Positions 50,822-59,481 of a stretch of 64,000 nt of DNA are shown in pieces. The first letter of the stretch is position 1. The number at the start of each line of letters is the position of its first letter. A program made the translations under genes and the position numbers. Source of the DNA: Egibacteraceae bacterium (lineage in GTDB: Bacteria > Actinomycetota > Nitriliruptoria > Euzebyales > Egibacteraceae); contig JAUJNX010000014.1 of the NCBI GenBank assembly GCA_030447925.1, positions 1-64,000 of the forward strand, given 5' to 3'. The notes under the pieces are model-generated. The model saw nothing but the letters and a program-made list of their open reading frames with translations. It was not told where the DNA came from and did no database searches.

Positions 50822-52546
50822 ATGGTCGAGTACTCACCCGCCGCGCTCCACGTGCTGCGCACGGGCAACATCCTGGCCGTCGACGAGCGCCCCCACGAGT
50901 TCGTCGACCGAGTCTTGGACGCGGTGTTCGCACCTGAGCACGAACTCGGCACGCCCCTGGCAGAGGTCACCCGCCTCCGCGAGCAGTTCGCGGGTCACAT
51001 GGCCGGGAAGCTGGTGACTCTGGGGACACCATTGCTGACCAACGCGGGCCGAGTCGACGGGAGGGCGCTCAGCTCGTGCGTCGCGGTGCCGGTCGACCTG
51101 CGCGCCCCACTGACCGCCGTCACACCGGTCATCGAGTCCTACTACGAGCAGAACATGGGTTCCGGGTTTGACCTGGACCCGGTCGAGGATCCCATGGCAG
51201 TGCTGGTCGCGCTGGACGAGCACGCCGAGCGCCTCGCGGCCGCCGAGCTGTACGAGCGCTACATCGGCAACATGGCCAACCTCAGCATCGACCACCCGCG
51301 AGTGCATGAGTTCGTCACCTTCAAGGCATCCGGCCATCCGCTGTCGCACTTCAACCTCTCGGTCAATGTGTCGCAGCGGTTCATGGACGCGCTCGCGGCC
51401 GATGATGCGTTCGTTCTCCGGGACGGGACGCGGCTGCGCGCCTGGGAGCTGTGGGACGCCATCGTGGAGGCGGCCTGGCGATGCGGTGACCCCGGCCTGC
51501 TGTTCCTAGAACGCTACGACGCGGACAATCCCACTCCCCTGACCGGCCGCTACGTCACCACCGCGCCGTGCGCCGAGGTAGCACTCGCCCCTGGGGAGTC
51601 GTGTGTGTTCGGCTACGTCAACCTTGCCGCGCTGGCCCGCGACCAAGCCGTGGACCACGAGCTGCTCCGCGAGGTGGTCGCCGCGCTGACGCGGGTTCTT
51701 GACAACGCACTCCAGGTAAGTCTTGCGGGCTACCCGACGATCACCAGCCGTTCGGTCATGGCGGCAAAGCGCAAGATTGGCATCGGCGTTTGCGGATACG
51801 CCGACCTGCTGGTCCGGCTACGCGTCCCTTACGGCTCCGCCCGCGCGGCGGAGATCCTTGAAGACATCCTCACCCTCATCACCTACGAATCCAAGGTCGC
51901 GTCTGCCCGGCTGGCCGCGGACCGTGGGTCGTTCACCGCCTTCCCCGCTTCCCGCTACGCCTCCGACGCGACGTTCCTGTCCGCCAAGTACGGACGCATC
52001 CGCTCCTCCACCGTGGCGCCGGACGCCTGGGAACGGCTCGACGCCACCATCCGCGAGCGGGGCGAGCTGCGGAACGCCAGCACCACGGCCCTGCCACCGT
52101 CTGGACGGAGCGCACTGCTGCTCGATGCCTCCACCAGCATCGAACCCTGGTTCGGCGTCGTGAACTTCGATGGCGCGGTGAAGGCGGACCTCGCTAACTG
52201 GATCCACCGGCTTTACCCCGGCGACACCGCGGAGGCGACGCTGGCGGCGATTTCACGTCAGGGAACCTGTCAGCTCCCGGACCGGGTAGCCGCCGAGGTC
52301 CGCGAGGTGGTCCGATGCGCCGCGGAAGTGTCCCCGCTGGCCCACCTGCGCATCGTCGCCGTCGCCAGCAGATGCGTCGACGAGGCGGCATCGAAGACGA
52401 TCAACCTGCCCGCGGCCGCTCGTCCGGGAGTGGTCCGCGACGTGTTCCTCAGCGCCTGGCAGAGCGGCCTGAAGGCGATCTCGGTGTACCGGGACGGCAC
52501 GGCCGGACAGCAGCCCGAGGTCCTCGGAGGCGCCCGTGTCGCCTGA
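50822..52546 (+). CDS. class II-like ribonucleotide reductase homologue, short form
   Basis: A 574-residue protein with the order of motifs of adenosylcobalamin-dependent reductases: LLTNAGRVDGRALSSC (first redox Cys), HFNLSVNVSQRFMDAL, TTAPCAEVALAPGESCVFGY with VNL, LPPSGRSALLLDASTSIEPW, ASKTINLP and SGLKAISVYRDG. The thiyl Cys and the Glu two residues after it are kept, but the catalytic Asn-Pro-Cys-Gly-Glu has become Ala-Pro-Cys-Ala-Glu. The C-terminal Cys pair and an ATP cone are absent. It is first in an operon with a PfkB kinase and an HD hydrolase (11 bp overlap). The substrate may not be an ordinary ribonucleotide. Confidence 0.8.
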   Translation: MVEYSPAALHVLRTGNILAVDERPHEFVDRVLDAVFAPEHELGTPLAEVTRLREQFAGHMAGKLVTLGTPLLTNAGRVDGRALSSCVAVPVDLRAPLTAVTPVIESYYEQNMGSGFDLDPVEDPMAVLVALDEHAERLAAAELYERYIGNMANLSIDHPRVHEFVTFKASGHPLSHFNLSVNVSQRFMDALAADDAFVLRDGTRLRAWELWDAIVEAAWRCGDPGLLFLERYDADNPTPLTGRYVTTAPCAEVALAPGESCVFGYVNLAALARDQAVDHELLREVVAALTRVLDNALQVSLAGYPTITSRSVMAAKRKIGIGVCGYADLLVRLRVPYGSARAAEILEDILTLITYESKVASARLAADRGSFTAFPASRYASDATFLSAKYGRIRSSTVAPDAWERLDATIRERGELRNASTTALPPSGRSALLLDASTSIEPWFGVVNFDGAVKADLANWIHRLYPGDTAEATLAAISRQGTCQLPDRVAAEVREVVRCAAEVSPLAHLRIVAVASRCVDEAASKTINLPAAARPGVVRDVFLSAWQSGLKAISVYRDGTAGQQPEVLGGARVA

Positions 52547-53402
52547 ACTCCTGATCGTCGGCCATCTGGCCTCCAACGAGGACCGCACCGTGTCGGGCAC
52601 GAAGGTCTCACACGGCGGATCGGCCTACTACTGCGCGGTCGGCGCGGGCATGGTCGATCCGGCTCTCGTCGGCGTCGTCGCGCCTGTCGGGTTGGATTTC
52701 GACCCGTCACCGTTGGACCGGCTCGGCGTCGACCGAAGAGGCGTCCTCGTCCTAGCCGGCGCTACACCACGGTTCGTCATCCACCAGCACCCTGACGGGA
52801 GCCGCCGCTTCAGCGCCGACTGGGGGGTGGCCCGGGACCCGAAACCGTGGCCGCTTCCAGCGGACTACCTCAACGCCCGTCACGTCCATCTGGCGACCGC
52901 CCCGCCCGGGCAGCAGCTCGCCTGGCTTGATATCGCACGCCGTCTCCCGAGCCGACCGACAGTGTCGGTCGACCTGTTCGAGCACTTCGCCATGACCTTT
53001 CCGCAGCAGTCCCGGCAGGTCCGGGACGCCGCAGATCTCGTGTTCCTCAACGAAGAGGAGCACAACCTGTTAGGGCTACCCGCTGGCGCCCTAGCGGTCA
53101 TCAAGCTCGGGGCCAGCGGCGCCCGCTACGTCACCCCTGACGCCGTGACCAATTTGGCGACCGCCACGGTGGACGTCGTGGACACGACGGGTGCGGGTGA
53201 CTTGCTCGCGGGGGTCTTCCTCGCCTCACACCTCAAACAGGTCGGACCCATCGAGGCGCTCGCCCGAGCCGTCCGTGCCGCCACCGCGAGCGTCACCTGG
53301 TTCGGGGTCGACGGCCCACACTTGCACGCTGCCCGCGACAGAGTCCGGCCAGATCCGGTACCGCTCAACCGAGAGGCCCCCACACTGTGCGCCGCGAAGT
53401 GA
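52536..53402 (+). CDS. PfkB-family sugar or nucleoside kinase
   Basis: A 288-residue ribokinase-like protein. The N-terminal Gly-rich site is THGG-like (VSHGGSAYYCAVGAGM), the middle has ADLVFLNEEEHNLLGLP, and the PfkB signature 2 with catalytic Asp is VVDTTGAGDLLAGVFLASHL. It would phosphorylate a sugar or nucleoside hydroxyl. GTG start inside the reductase-like gene and a 16-bp overlap with the HD gene show a coupled operon. Confidence 0.88.
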   Translation: MSPELLIVGHLASNEDRTVSGTKVSHGGSAYYCAVGAGMVDPALVGVVAPVGLDFDPSPLDRLGVDRRGVLVLAGATPRFVIHQHPDGSRRFSADWGVARDPKPWPLPADYLNARHVHLATAPPGQQLAWLDIARRLPSRPTVSVDLFEHFAMTFPQQSRQVRDAADLVFLNEEEHNLLGLPAGALAVIKLGASGARYVTPDAVTNLATATVDVVDTTGAGDLLAGVFLASHLKQVGPIEALARAVRAATASVTWFGVDGPHLHAARDRVRPDPVPLNREAPTLCAAK

Positions 53403-54397
53403 TCGACGACCCCGTCTACGGCGAGCACGTCATTCATGAGCCGCTCCTGCTCGACCTGCTGTCCAGCGCTGCCGTCCAGCGACTCGGCCACATTCACCAA
53501 GCCGGCGCGAGCTACCTCGTGCGGCCCGGCCGCGATCTGTACCGGCTCGCCCATGCGACCGGTGTGATGCTGTTGATCCGCCGACTCGGCGGCAGCCTGG
53601 AGGAACAGGCCGCCGGGCTAATCCACGATGTCTCCCACACCGCCTTCTCGCACGTCGCTGACCAGGTGTTCGACAATCGCGACGAGACCTACCACGAGCA
53701 CCTATTCACCGACTGGGTCCGCGAAAGTGACATACCCGCCGTCCTCGATCACCACCAGGTCGACATGGACGAGCTACTGGACGCGGACCGGTGGCCGCTG
53801 CTGGAGCAACCACAACCAGACCTTTGCGCCGACCGGGTTGACTACACACTCCGAGACCTGGTCCATGTCGGCTGGCTCACCCCCGACCGCGTCCGCCGGT
53901 TCCTATCGACCCTGACTGTGCGACAGGGGCAAATGGTCGTGACCGAGGTCAACGAGGCGGTGTGGTTCACACGCCAGTACCACCGCGAAGTAACCGAGCT
54001 GTTCATGGACCCCCGAGAACTGTACGCCAACACCCGCCTGGCCGACGCCGTCCGCATCGCCTTGGACCATGGCCTCGTCACCGCGGCCGATCTGCTGCGC
54101 ACCGACGACGAGCTGCTCACCTTGCTTCGAGGTACTGGTCGCGCGGACGTCAACGAGGTCTTGGACGAGTTCACGCCCGCCCTTTGGGTGGACATCGACC
54201 CCGTCAACGTCCACCTCCGCGGCTACTCCAAAGCCCGTGTCATCGATCCCCTCGTCCTAGTCGGTGACCGCACTGTGCGGTTGTCCACGTTGGAGCCGTC
54301 GATCGTCGCGCTCCACGACGAGGTCCGGCGCAAGGCCCGCGAGGGCATCCCTCTCCGCGTCGCAGTGACCGCATCACCCGCGGCTGCGCAGCCCTGA
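53387..54397 (+). CDS. HD-domain phosphohydrolase, SAMHD1/dGTPase-like
   Basis: A 336-residue HD protein. It opens IDDPVYGEHVIHEPLLLDLL, then AVQRLGHIHQAGASYLVRPG and RLAHATGVMLLIRRLG with the first His. The HD pair is in AAGLIHDVSHTAFSHVADQV and the last metal Asp in DLCADRVDYTLRDLVHVGW. This set is typical of the dNTP triphosphohydrolase branch (SAMHD1, dGTPase, YwfO-like). It would cleave nucleotides, perhaps the product of the two upstream enzymes. GTG start overlapping the kinase gene. Confidence 0.85.
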   Translation: MRREVIDDPVYGEHVIHEPLLLDLLSSAAVQRLGHIHQAGASYLVRPGRDLYRLAHATGVMLLIRRLGGSLEEQAAGLIHDVSHTAFSHVADQVFDNRDETYHEHLFTDWVRESDIPAVLDHHQVDMDELLDADRWPLLEQPQPDLCADRVDYTLRDLVHVGWLTPDRVRRFLSTLTVRQGQMVVTEVNEAVWFTRQYHREVTELFMDPRELYANTRLADAVRIALDHGLVTAADLLRTDDELLTLLRGTGRADVNEVLDEFTPALWVDIDPVNVHLRGYSKARVIDPLVLVGDRTVRLSTLEPSIVALHDEVRRKAREGIPLRVAVTASPAAAQP

Positions 54398-54466
54398 TCA
54401 GGCCGGGTCCTTCCACCCCTGATGACCCGGGGTCTACCTCGTGACGCCCACTTTCGGAGGCTTCCG

Positions 54467-54772
54467 ATGGCAAGTGCCCGGTACACCGTGCCGCTGGAGG
54501 CGCGCGCACGCGCCCAGACCGTCCTTGAACGCGAAGGGCCGACAGCCGTGTTCGCCGCGTGGCGGGCCGATGGCTGCATCTCGGACATCCGCTGGCTCGC
54601 CGGCGGCACCCTCACCGTCCTGCGCGACGCGCTCGACCGCACGGTTCGTGACCTCACCGCGAGCCGCGATCCGGCTGCGGGGCTCGCCGCTGTCCACCTC
54701 CTCCAAGCACTCGTTCTCGCTCTCCTCGACGGTGAGCCGGCGGCCAGCGGGGACCGAGGTGGCTGGACGTGA
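54467..54772 (+). CDS. hypothetical element protein, 101 residues
   Basis: I do not recognise it. The protein is helical: SARYTVPLEARARAQTVLER, TVLRDALDRTVRDLTASRDP, then a hydrophobic LLQALVLALLDGE end. The ATG at 54467 has CGGAGG upstream. It is coupled by GTGA to the next gene and begins a four-gene set of small proteins. Confidence 0.55.
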   Translation: MASARYTVPLEARARAQTVLEREGPTAVFAAWRADGCISDIRWLAGGTLTVLRDALDRTVRDLTASRDPAAGLAAVHLLQALVLALLDGEPAASGDRGGWT

Positions 54773-55078
54773 CCTGGAGGTCCTGGCGCGTTACGACCCG
54801 CTACGTCCCGCGTCTCCCGTGGTCGGTGCGGGAACGCCTCGAGGTCACCCACCGCGTGGAGGAGGCGCTGCCGGCTGCGACGCGGCCAGCCCGCACAGGT
54901 GCTCATCCACACCGACGGCCTCGCCGTCACCTTGCACGTGCAGGCCGCCGACGAACGCCACGCCGGCCAGATCGCCTCCCACGTTCTCGCGGCGGCCGTG
55001 GCCGCGGCGGGAACCGCCTCGCTGGGCGAGGTCACCGCCCGGCACGTCCGCCCCGGGTGGCGGCCCTCTTCCCGATGA
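54769..55078 (+). CDS. hypothetical element protein (apparent frameshift)
   Basis: From the GTG at 54769 the frame reads MTWRSWRVTTRYVPRLPWSV and RERLEVTHRVEEALPAA. After a one-base change near 54880 it continues as VLIHTDGLAVTLHVQAADER and LAAAVAAAGTASLGEVTARH, ending in a TGA that overlaps the next ATG. The joined protein is about 102 residues, alpha/beta, and resembles its downstream neighbour in pattern, so the two may be paralogues. The function is unknown. Confidence 0.5.
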
Positions 55079-55431
55079 TCAGGACCGGAAGGCCGATCGC
55101 GATGTTCAGACCTTGGGACGAGGATCCCCGGCCCGCCTGGCGGGTGACGGCGGTGTGGGGCACCCCGCGCGGCCACCACAACGCCGACGACCAGGACCTG
55201 CTGCTCAAGACCTTGCAGGAAACCGGCCACGTCCGCGGCCAGACCCTCAACACCACCTACGCGCGGCTGACGCTCACCATGCTCGTACGCGCCGACAGCC
55301 GCGAACACGCCGAGCGCGCCGCGGTCCGCATCGGCGAGGTCGCCTATCACGCCGCCGGCCTCGGCCCGCTCGGCCTCAACCTGTCCAGCACCGCCACCGC
55401 CCACCCTGCGGCGGGCGAGGAGCGAACGTGA
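55075..55431 (+). CDS. hypothetical element protein, 118 residues
   Basis: An alpha/beta protein: WRVTAVWGTPRGHHNADDQD, LLLKTLQETGHVRGQTLNTT, LTLTMLVRADSREHAERAAV. The ATG overlaps the upstream stop (ATGA) and its stop overlaps the next GTG. Proteins of this kind are seen on actinobacterial mobile elements, without known role. Confidence 0.6.
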   Translation: MIRTGRPIAMFRPWDEDPRPAWRVTAVWGTPRGHHNADDQDLLLKTLQETGHVRGQTLNTTYARLTLTMLVRADSREHAERAAVRIGEVAYHAAGLGPLGLNLSSTATAHPAAGEERT

Positions 55432-55661
55432 CGCCGCGCCTGTACCTGGTGGCCTTCCGCGTGCTCGGCGTCCTCAACGTGGCGCTGGCGATCGCCGTCT
55501 TGGCCCGCGCGCCGCGCCTGGCCCAGGTCGCGCTGGCCAGCCTGACCTGCGGCATCGCGCTATGGGTCACCAGTCACGAGCTCGTGAACGTCATCCTCAC
55601 CTGCCGTAGGCGTCGGCGCGGTCCGCACCTCGTCCAACGTCGAAACCGAGGTCAGAACTGA
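55428..55661 (+). CDS. small membrane protein, 77 residues
   Basis: Two membrane segments (YLVAFRVLGVLNVALAIAVL and VALASLTCGIALWVTSHELV) and a very basic tail (CRRRRRGPHLVQRRNRG). GTG start overlapping the preceding stop. It ends the small-protein operon. The function is unknown. Confidence 0.6.
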   Translation: MTPRLYLVAFRVLGVLNVALAIAVLARAPRLAQVALASLTCGIALWVTSHELVNVILTCRRRRRGPHLVQRRNRGQN

Positions 55662-55964
55662 GCGCGTGCCTGCTTTCTCGCCGCTGGCGAGTGTGGCGCT
55701 ATGCCAGAACCCCTGCCTTCGCGGTGTCGGCCAACGACGCGACCTCGTTGTTGACGACCGCGGACTGATTCGGCGGAATCACCGCACGCCTCGGACGGGA
55801 ACGGCTGGCTGAGCGCGTTCGTTTGCTGGCCAAGGGCCAGTAGTACCTGTGTAAGCGACGCTGGCGCCGGCTGCCGAAAGGCAGGGCCAGCCTCCGCTTT
55901 CCGACTACCCGCTGCGCTCCACGCTCGCTGGCAGCGACTAGCCCACCACTAGCGGCACGCTCCT
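55662..55964. other. intergenic, no gene recognised
   Basis: Apart from a short hairpin CTCGCC-GCT-GGCGAG at 55676-55690 without a T-run, I see no gene, terminator or repeat. GC content drops in this part compared with the core region. Confidence 0.4.
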
Positions 55965-56309
55965 TTAGGCTTCCTGCGGCGGCGGGTATTCGAACAAGAC
56001 GGTGCAACGTTGGGGGAGCCCAACGCTTCTCCACCGCCACACGGCCTCGTAGGTCTGGTGCTCAAGAGCAGCCCAGCCCTCGGCATCGACAAAGTCACGG
56101 GGAAACGCGAGCTGGGCAACAAAAGGACGTCGCCCGGAGCTCAAGTACGCGCGCTGCGCGTTCCAAGAGTGACCGTCAGGTGCGCGAACGGTACACGTGA
56201 GTTTTCCCGGCGGCACCTCGTCGGGACGCAACCGCAGATTGATGCCCACGGCCCCGTCGGGCAGGTGATGTGTCCAGCCGATCGCAACGTCGCCACTGTC
56301 CTGCATCAA
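55965..56309 (-). CDS. hypothetical protein, 114 residues
   Basis: A mixed alpha/beta protein (VAIGWTHHLPDGAVGINLRL, then FVAQLAFPRDFVDAEGWAAL) with several aromatic residues near the end (AVWRWRSVGLPQRCTVLFEY). I do not know the family. Codon use is less GC-rich at third positions than in the core genes. No clear operon partner. Confidence 0.5.
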   Translation of the reverse strand: MMQDSGDVAIGWTHHLPDGAVGINLRLRPDEVPPGKLTCTVRAPDGHSWNAQRAYLSSGRRPFVAQLAFPRDFVDAEGWAALEHQTYEAVWRWRSVGLPQRCTVLFEYPPPQEA

Positions 56310-56602
56310 TCCAACACTCGTTCCCGGTCGAATGCTTCAGCGTCAACTATCGCGCCCGAAGGCTTAGCCGTCGGCCGTTAGCTGCAGTGGCCCGTTACCC
56401 CGGTACGCCAGCTGTTCAAGCTGTTGAAGCTGCTCGAGCGGCGCAACCGACTATCCTCAGGTCGTGCCGCGCTCCAGGCGGCCGCGCAGCGCCGCCAAGG
56501 CCCAAGGGTAACGGCTCTCCTACTTGATTCCCCGCCATGCCCGTCCTCCTATTGATGGGGCGACTGACCCATAGCTGTACTGACCACGAGCGTTGTTGGC
56601 AG

Positions 56603-56780
56603 GGTGAGAGCCTCCGGGCGTGATCTGGGCTTGTCGAAGGTCCTGATCACCAGCCAGGAGGCACTCGTGTCGCACGCTAACGCCCGGCTGACCCCGATGG
56701 GGCGCCGGCTGATGGTCGGACGCATCGCTGCGGGTCAGCCGGTGGCCCCGCTGACCGCCGCAGAAGCGTCCAAGCGCTCG
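56603..56780 (+). mobile_element. remnant of an IS481-type element, left end and transposase start
   Basis: GGTGAGAGCCTCC (56603-56615) is followed 52 bases later by a transposase start: GTG at 56667 with GGAGG before it, reading VSHANARLTPMGRRLMVGRI, which is the opening of IS481-family transposases. After about 56780 the match fades; the catalytic DDE part is gone. The same 13-base end occurs inverted at 62131-62143. Confidence 0.6.
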
Positions 56781-56823
56781 CTGCGGCGCTATCCGCGGCG
56801 CAATCAAGCGCGGGGTGCACGGG

Positions 56824-58032
56824 TCAGGGAATGGATCTTAGCTCAGCATTGCGCGGCACCGTTGCCGGAGGCAGCGTGGTCAGCAGTAATTCGTCGCGGT
56901 GCCCGCGGCCCGTCCGGGCCGACGCCGAGTACTGCATCGTGACGTGACGCTTCGTGATTCGCCAGCAGCGAATGCCGAGCAGTTCTCGGTCCTGTCGGGA
57001 GGGTGTCATTCGGTCATCTGCATACAGCCACGGGCTGGTCGTGAGGGAGGGGTGGGCGTCGTAGGACAACACCCAGCGGTACTGCGCCCGGGTCGTGAGG
57101 TATTCGGCAAGGCGAAAGTGCATGCGAGTGTCGCCCCACATCAAATCGTCCACTGGCCCTGAGATGCGACCATAGCCACCACGCGGGTCGAAGCTTCGCT
57201 GGTAGAGCTTTGGGGACTTGTCGAGGTAGGGAGGGTCGAGGTAGGCCAGGACCCGTGAGGGGAGCAGTTGGGCGTAGTGCTCGGCGACATCGTCCAGGGT
57301 CCGGCGCCAGTCCTTGCACCACACGTCGAGGAGCCGCCCGGTGTCGTACAGGTGCCCGGCAAGCCTAAGGCGCTCTTCAACAGCGCTCGGTGTCCATCTC
57401 GCACCGATGCTGTACTCCGACAGCTGCTGCCGTCCACCGATGGGACCGGCTCGCCCGTGAAGGATGCCCGAGAACGTGGTTCGGTTCAGGAACAGCGCCT
57501 TAACCGCGGCCGTGGCACGGGCCGTGGCCGCGGTGGCTCCCGCAGGGGGAGCCCATGCTCTCCAGTAGTCCCAGCGCGCCACCGCCGGCGCTCCGCCTGG
57601 CTTGATGTAGGTGCGCCATTCGTCCCACATCCGGTCCACGAGGTAGTCGGTGTTCGCCGCGGCCTCCTGCCAGAACGCCGCAACCAACGGGTCGGCGTCT
57701 GCAAGTAGGACGCGGTCCACGGTCCCGGTGCCCGCCAGACGCAGCGAGACAGAGCCCCCTCCTGCGAAGGGCTCCACAAAAAGATGAATCTGGCGGATCT
57801 GGGCAGATCGCTTGGCCGACTCAACCAGCCGGCCGATAGCCGGTGCGAGCGCCGACTTCGCCCCGGGGTAGCGCAGCGCTGACTGGTAGCGAGCAGTCGC
57901 GAGCGGGTGATCGACGGGATGCAGGTCCGTGATGAGCTTACGAGCGCCGCTGGGCGAGATCTGAGCCGGGATCTCGGGGACCGTCTGGAGGACCCTGGAC
58001 GCAGATGCTGGGGCGGCTGTCGACACGGTCAT
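56824..58032 (-). CDS. D12/Dam-class DNA N6-adenine methyltransferase
   Basis: A 402-residue methyltransferase. The SAM motif is QIHLFVEPFAGGGSVSLRLA, preceded by ALRYPGAKSALAPAIGRLVE (the RYPG.K.. motif of the D12 class). The catalytic DPPY is in VLAYLDPPYLDKSPKLYQRS. It would methylate adenine in a specific site. It is the third gene after herA and nurA on the same strand (48 bp gap), so it may protect host DNA from the HerA-NurA pair. The last bases approach the IS remnant. Confidence 0.9.
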   Translation of the reverse strand: MTVSTAAPASASRVLQTVPEIPAQISPSGARKLITDLHPVDHPLATARYQSALRYPGAKSALAPAIGRLVESAKRSAQIRQIHLFVEPFAGGGSVSLRLAGTGTVDRVLLADADPLVAAFWQEAAANTDYLVDRMWDEWRTYIKPGGAPAVARWDYWRAWAPPAGATAATARATAAVKALFLNRTTFSGILHGRAGPIGGRQQLSEYSIGARWTPSAVEERLRLAGHLYDTGRLLDVWCKDWRRTLDDVAEHYAQLLPSRVLAYLDPPYLDKSPKLYQRSFDPRGGYGRISGPVDDLMWGDTRMHFRLAEYLTTRAQYRWVLSYDAHPSLTTSPWLYADDRMTPSRQDRELLGIRCWRITKRHVTMQYSASARTGRGHRDELLLTTLPPATVPRNAELRSIP

Positions 58033-58080
58033 GTTGTCACTGCTTCTACACGCCTAACCGCTGGGGTGCAGGCCGACCCA

Positions 58081-59481
58081 TCACGTCGCGGGGAACGGTG
58101 ACCGGACCATGCCAAGCTTGTGGCGGGCGACGAGCCTGAGCACGTCGGTGCCAACTCCGATGGGGAACGCAGCCTTGCCGTGGGCGAGCGCCACCGGGAT
58201 GATCCCGTCCTGGTACATAGATGAGCCCGTGCGGTCGAAGACGTCAAGGGTGGCGGCCAGCGTCGGGTACGACGCCGGGTCGGGCAGCCCTCCTGTGGTG
58301 TCGTACGGCGCGCCGGTGGCTGGCACGACCGTGGGGACCAGCACCCGCCCGTCCATGCTCCGGTAGATAAACTTCCGTCCCCAGTACGTCTCCTTGCCAT
58401 ACGCGGAGACCGAGCTGGTATTGGTCACATAAGACAGCACGTAGGTGTCGACCGTGAGCAGGTCGCCCGGCTCGAGAACGCCGTTGCGCACCAAGGCGCG
58501 AGCGTAGTCAACCGTGGCGCCAGTCTTTTCCACGCCCACAACGAATGGACCGGGCCCCGGCGTTGTCGAGGCCATGGCCTGGAAGTAGTCAAGAGCGCGC
58601 TTGCGCAGCTTTGCAGGAGGTCCGTACATCGCGAGGGGGCCGTCGACGATGAACAGCGTGGACGGCAGCAGGTCTCGGCGATGCTGGTCCCACAACAGAG
58701 TGGCGAGACCGACCAGAACCAGCAGCTCAGCGACGGACATGAGCCGGCTCAACGCCGATTCGTTCGTGCCCTCCTCCACCACTTCCTCATGGACACGGAG
58801 CACGTCGGTGGTGAACAGGGCGTGCCCGCAACTGGGGCACGGCTGCCCGGTTGGCGCCGCCGCTGCGGCCGCAACCGGCACGTCCTCTTCTCGGCAACCG
58901 TCGTGCGGGCAGTTCACCGGCACCCTGGCGGCCTGTGAACCCGGTGTGCCGTGCAACAGCATCAGTAGGTCGAGCAGCGTCTTGTTAAGGTTGTTCACCT
59001 CGACCCTCTTGGAGCGGAAGATGCGGTCGATGGCGTGCCGCCATGACGTCGTGATGTCGAGGCCGACCCGTTCGTACGCCCCGGCGCACGGCAGGTCGAA
59101 GGAGACCAGCGCACTGTTGACGGCCTTATCGAGAGCATGAGGATCGACGAACCGCTCGGCTCGCTGCGTCTCCATCGCGCCGAGGTCCACATACGCGGCG
59201 GCCGTCTGCGCGTAGCCATACACCACCGATGGCAGCCCATCGCGGACCCGCTCCGTGAGCCGGGACCCGTCGATCGCGATCGCAGCGACAAGCCGATCGG
59301 GGTCGGCGGGAAGCGGGAAGGCCGACCGCGGCTGAACCCGCTTGCGAAGCTCGGCCCTGTCAGGCACATGCTCAGCGGGCACATGGAATGTCCGCTTGTC
59401 TGCCAGAGCGCGAACCGCAGCTTCTCGGTGTCCAATGCGGGATGCCTGCTCGAAGCCGCCTCCGACCGTCTCGTACGGCAC
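58081..59481 (-). CDS. nurA: NurA-domain nuclease
   Basis: A 466-residue NurA protein. The metal-binding Asp of motif I is in LVAAIAIDGSRLTERVRD and the second in STLFIVDGPLAMYGPP. Between them lies an insert with a zinc ribbon (VNCPHDGCREEDV and QPCPSCGHALF). NurA is a 5'-3' exonuclease and endonuclease that works with the HerA translocase in archaea and some bacteria. GTG start overlaps the herA stop by one base (TAGTG), so the two are coupled. Confidence 0.88.
   Translation of the reverse strand: MPYETVGGGFEQASRIGHREAAVRALADKRTFHVPAEHVPDRAELRKRVQPRSAFPLPADPDRLVAAIAIDGSRLTERVRDGLPSVVYGYAQTAAAYVDLGAMETQRAERFVDPHALDKAVNSALVSFDLPCAGAYERVGLDITTSWRHAIDRIFRSKRVEVNNLNKTLLDLLMLLHGTPGSQAARVPVNCPHDGCREEDVPVAAAAAAPTGQPCPSCGHALFTTDVLRVHEEVVEEGTNESALSRLMSVAELLVLVGLATLLWDQHRRDLLPSTLFIVDGPLAMYGPPAKLRKRALDYFQAMASTTPGPGPFVVGVEKTGATVDYARALVRNGVLEPGDLLTVDTYVLSYVTNTSSVSAYGKETYWGRKFIYRSMDGRVLVPTVVPATGAPYDTTGGLPDPASYPTLAATLDVFDRTGSSMYQDGIIPVALAHGKAAFPIGVGTDVLRLVARHKLGMVRSPFPAT

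Noticed and set aside
55662..55964. Hairpin at 55676-55690 as a terminator of the small-protein operon
   Set aside because: The stem is only six base pairs and no T-run follows.
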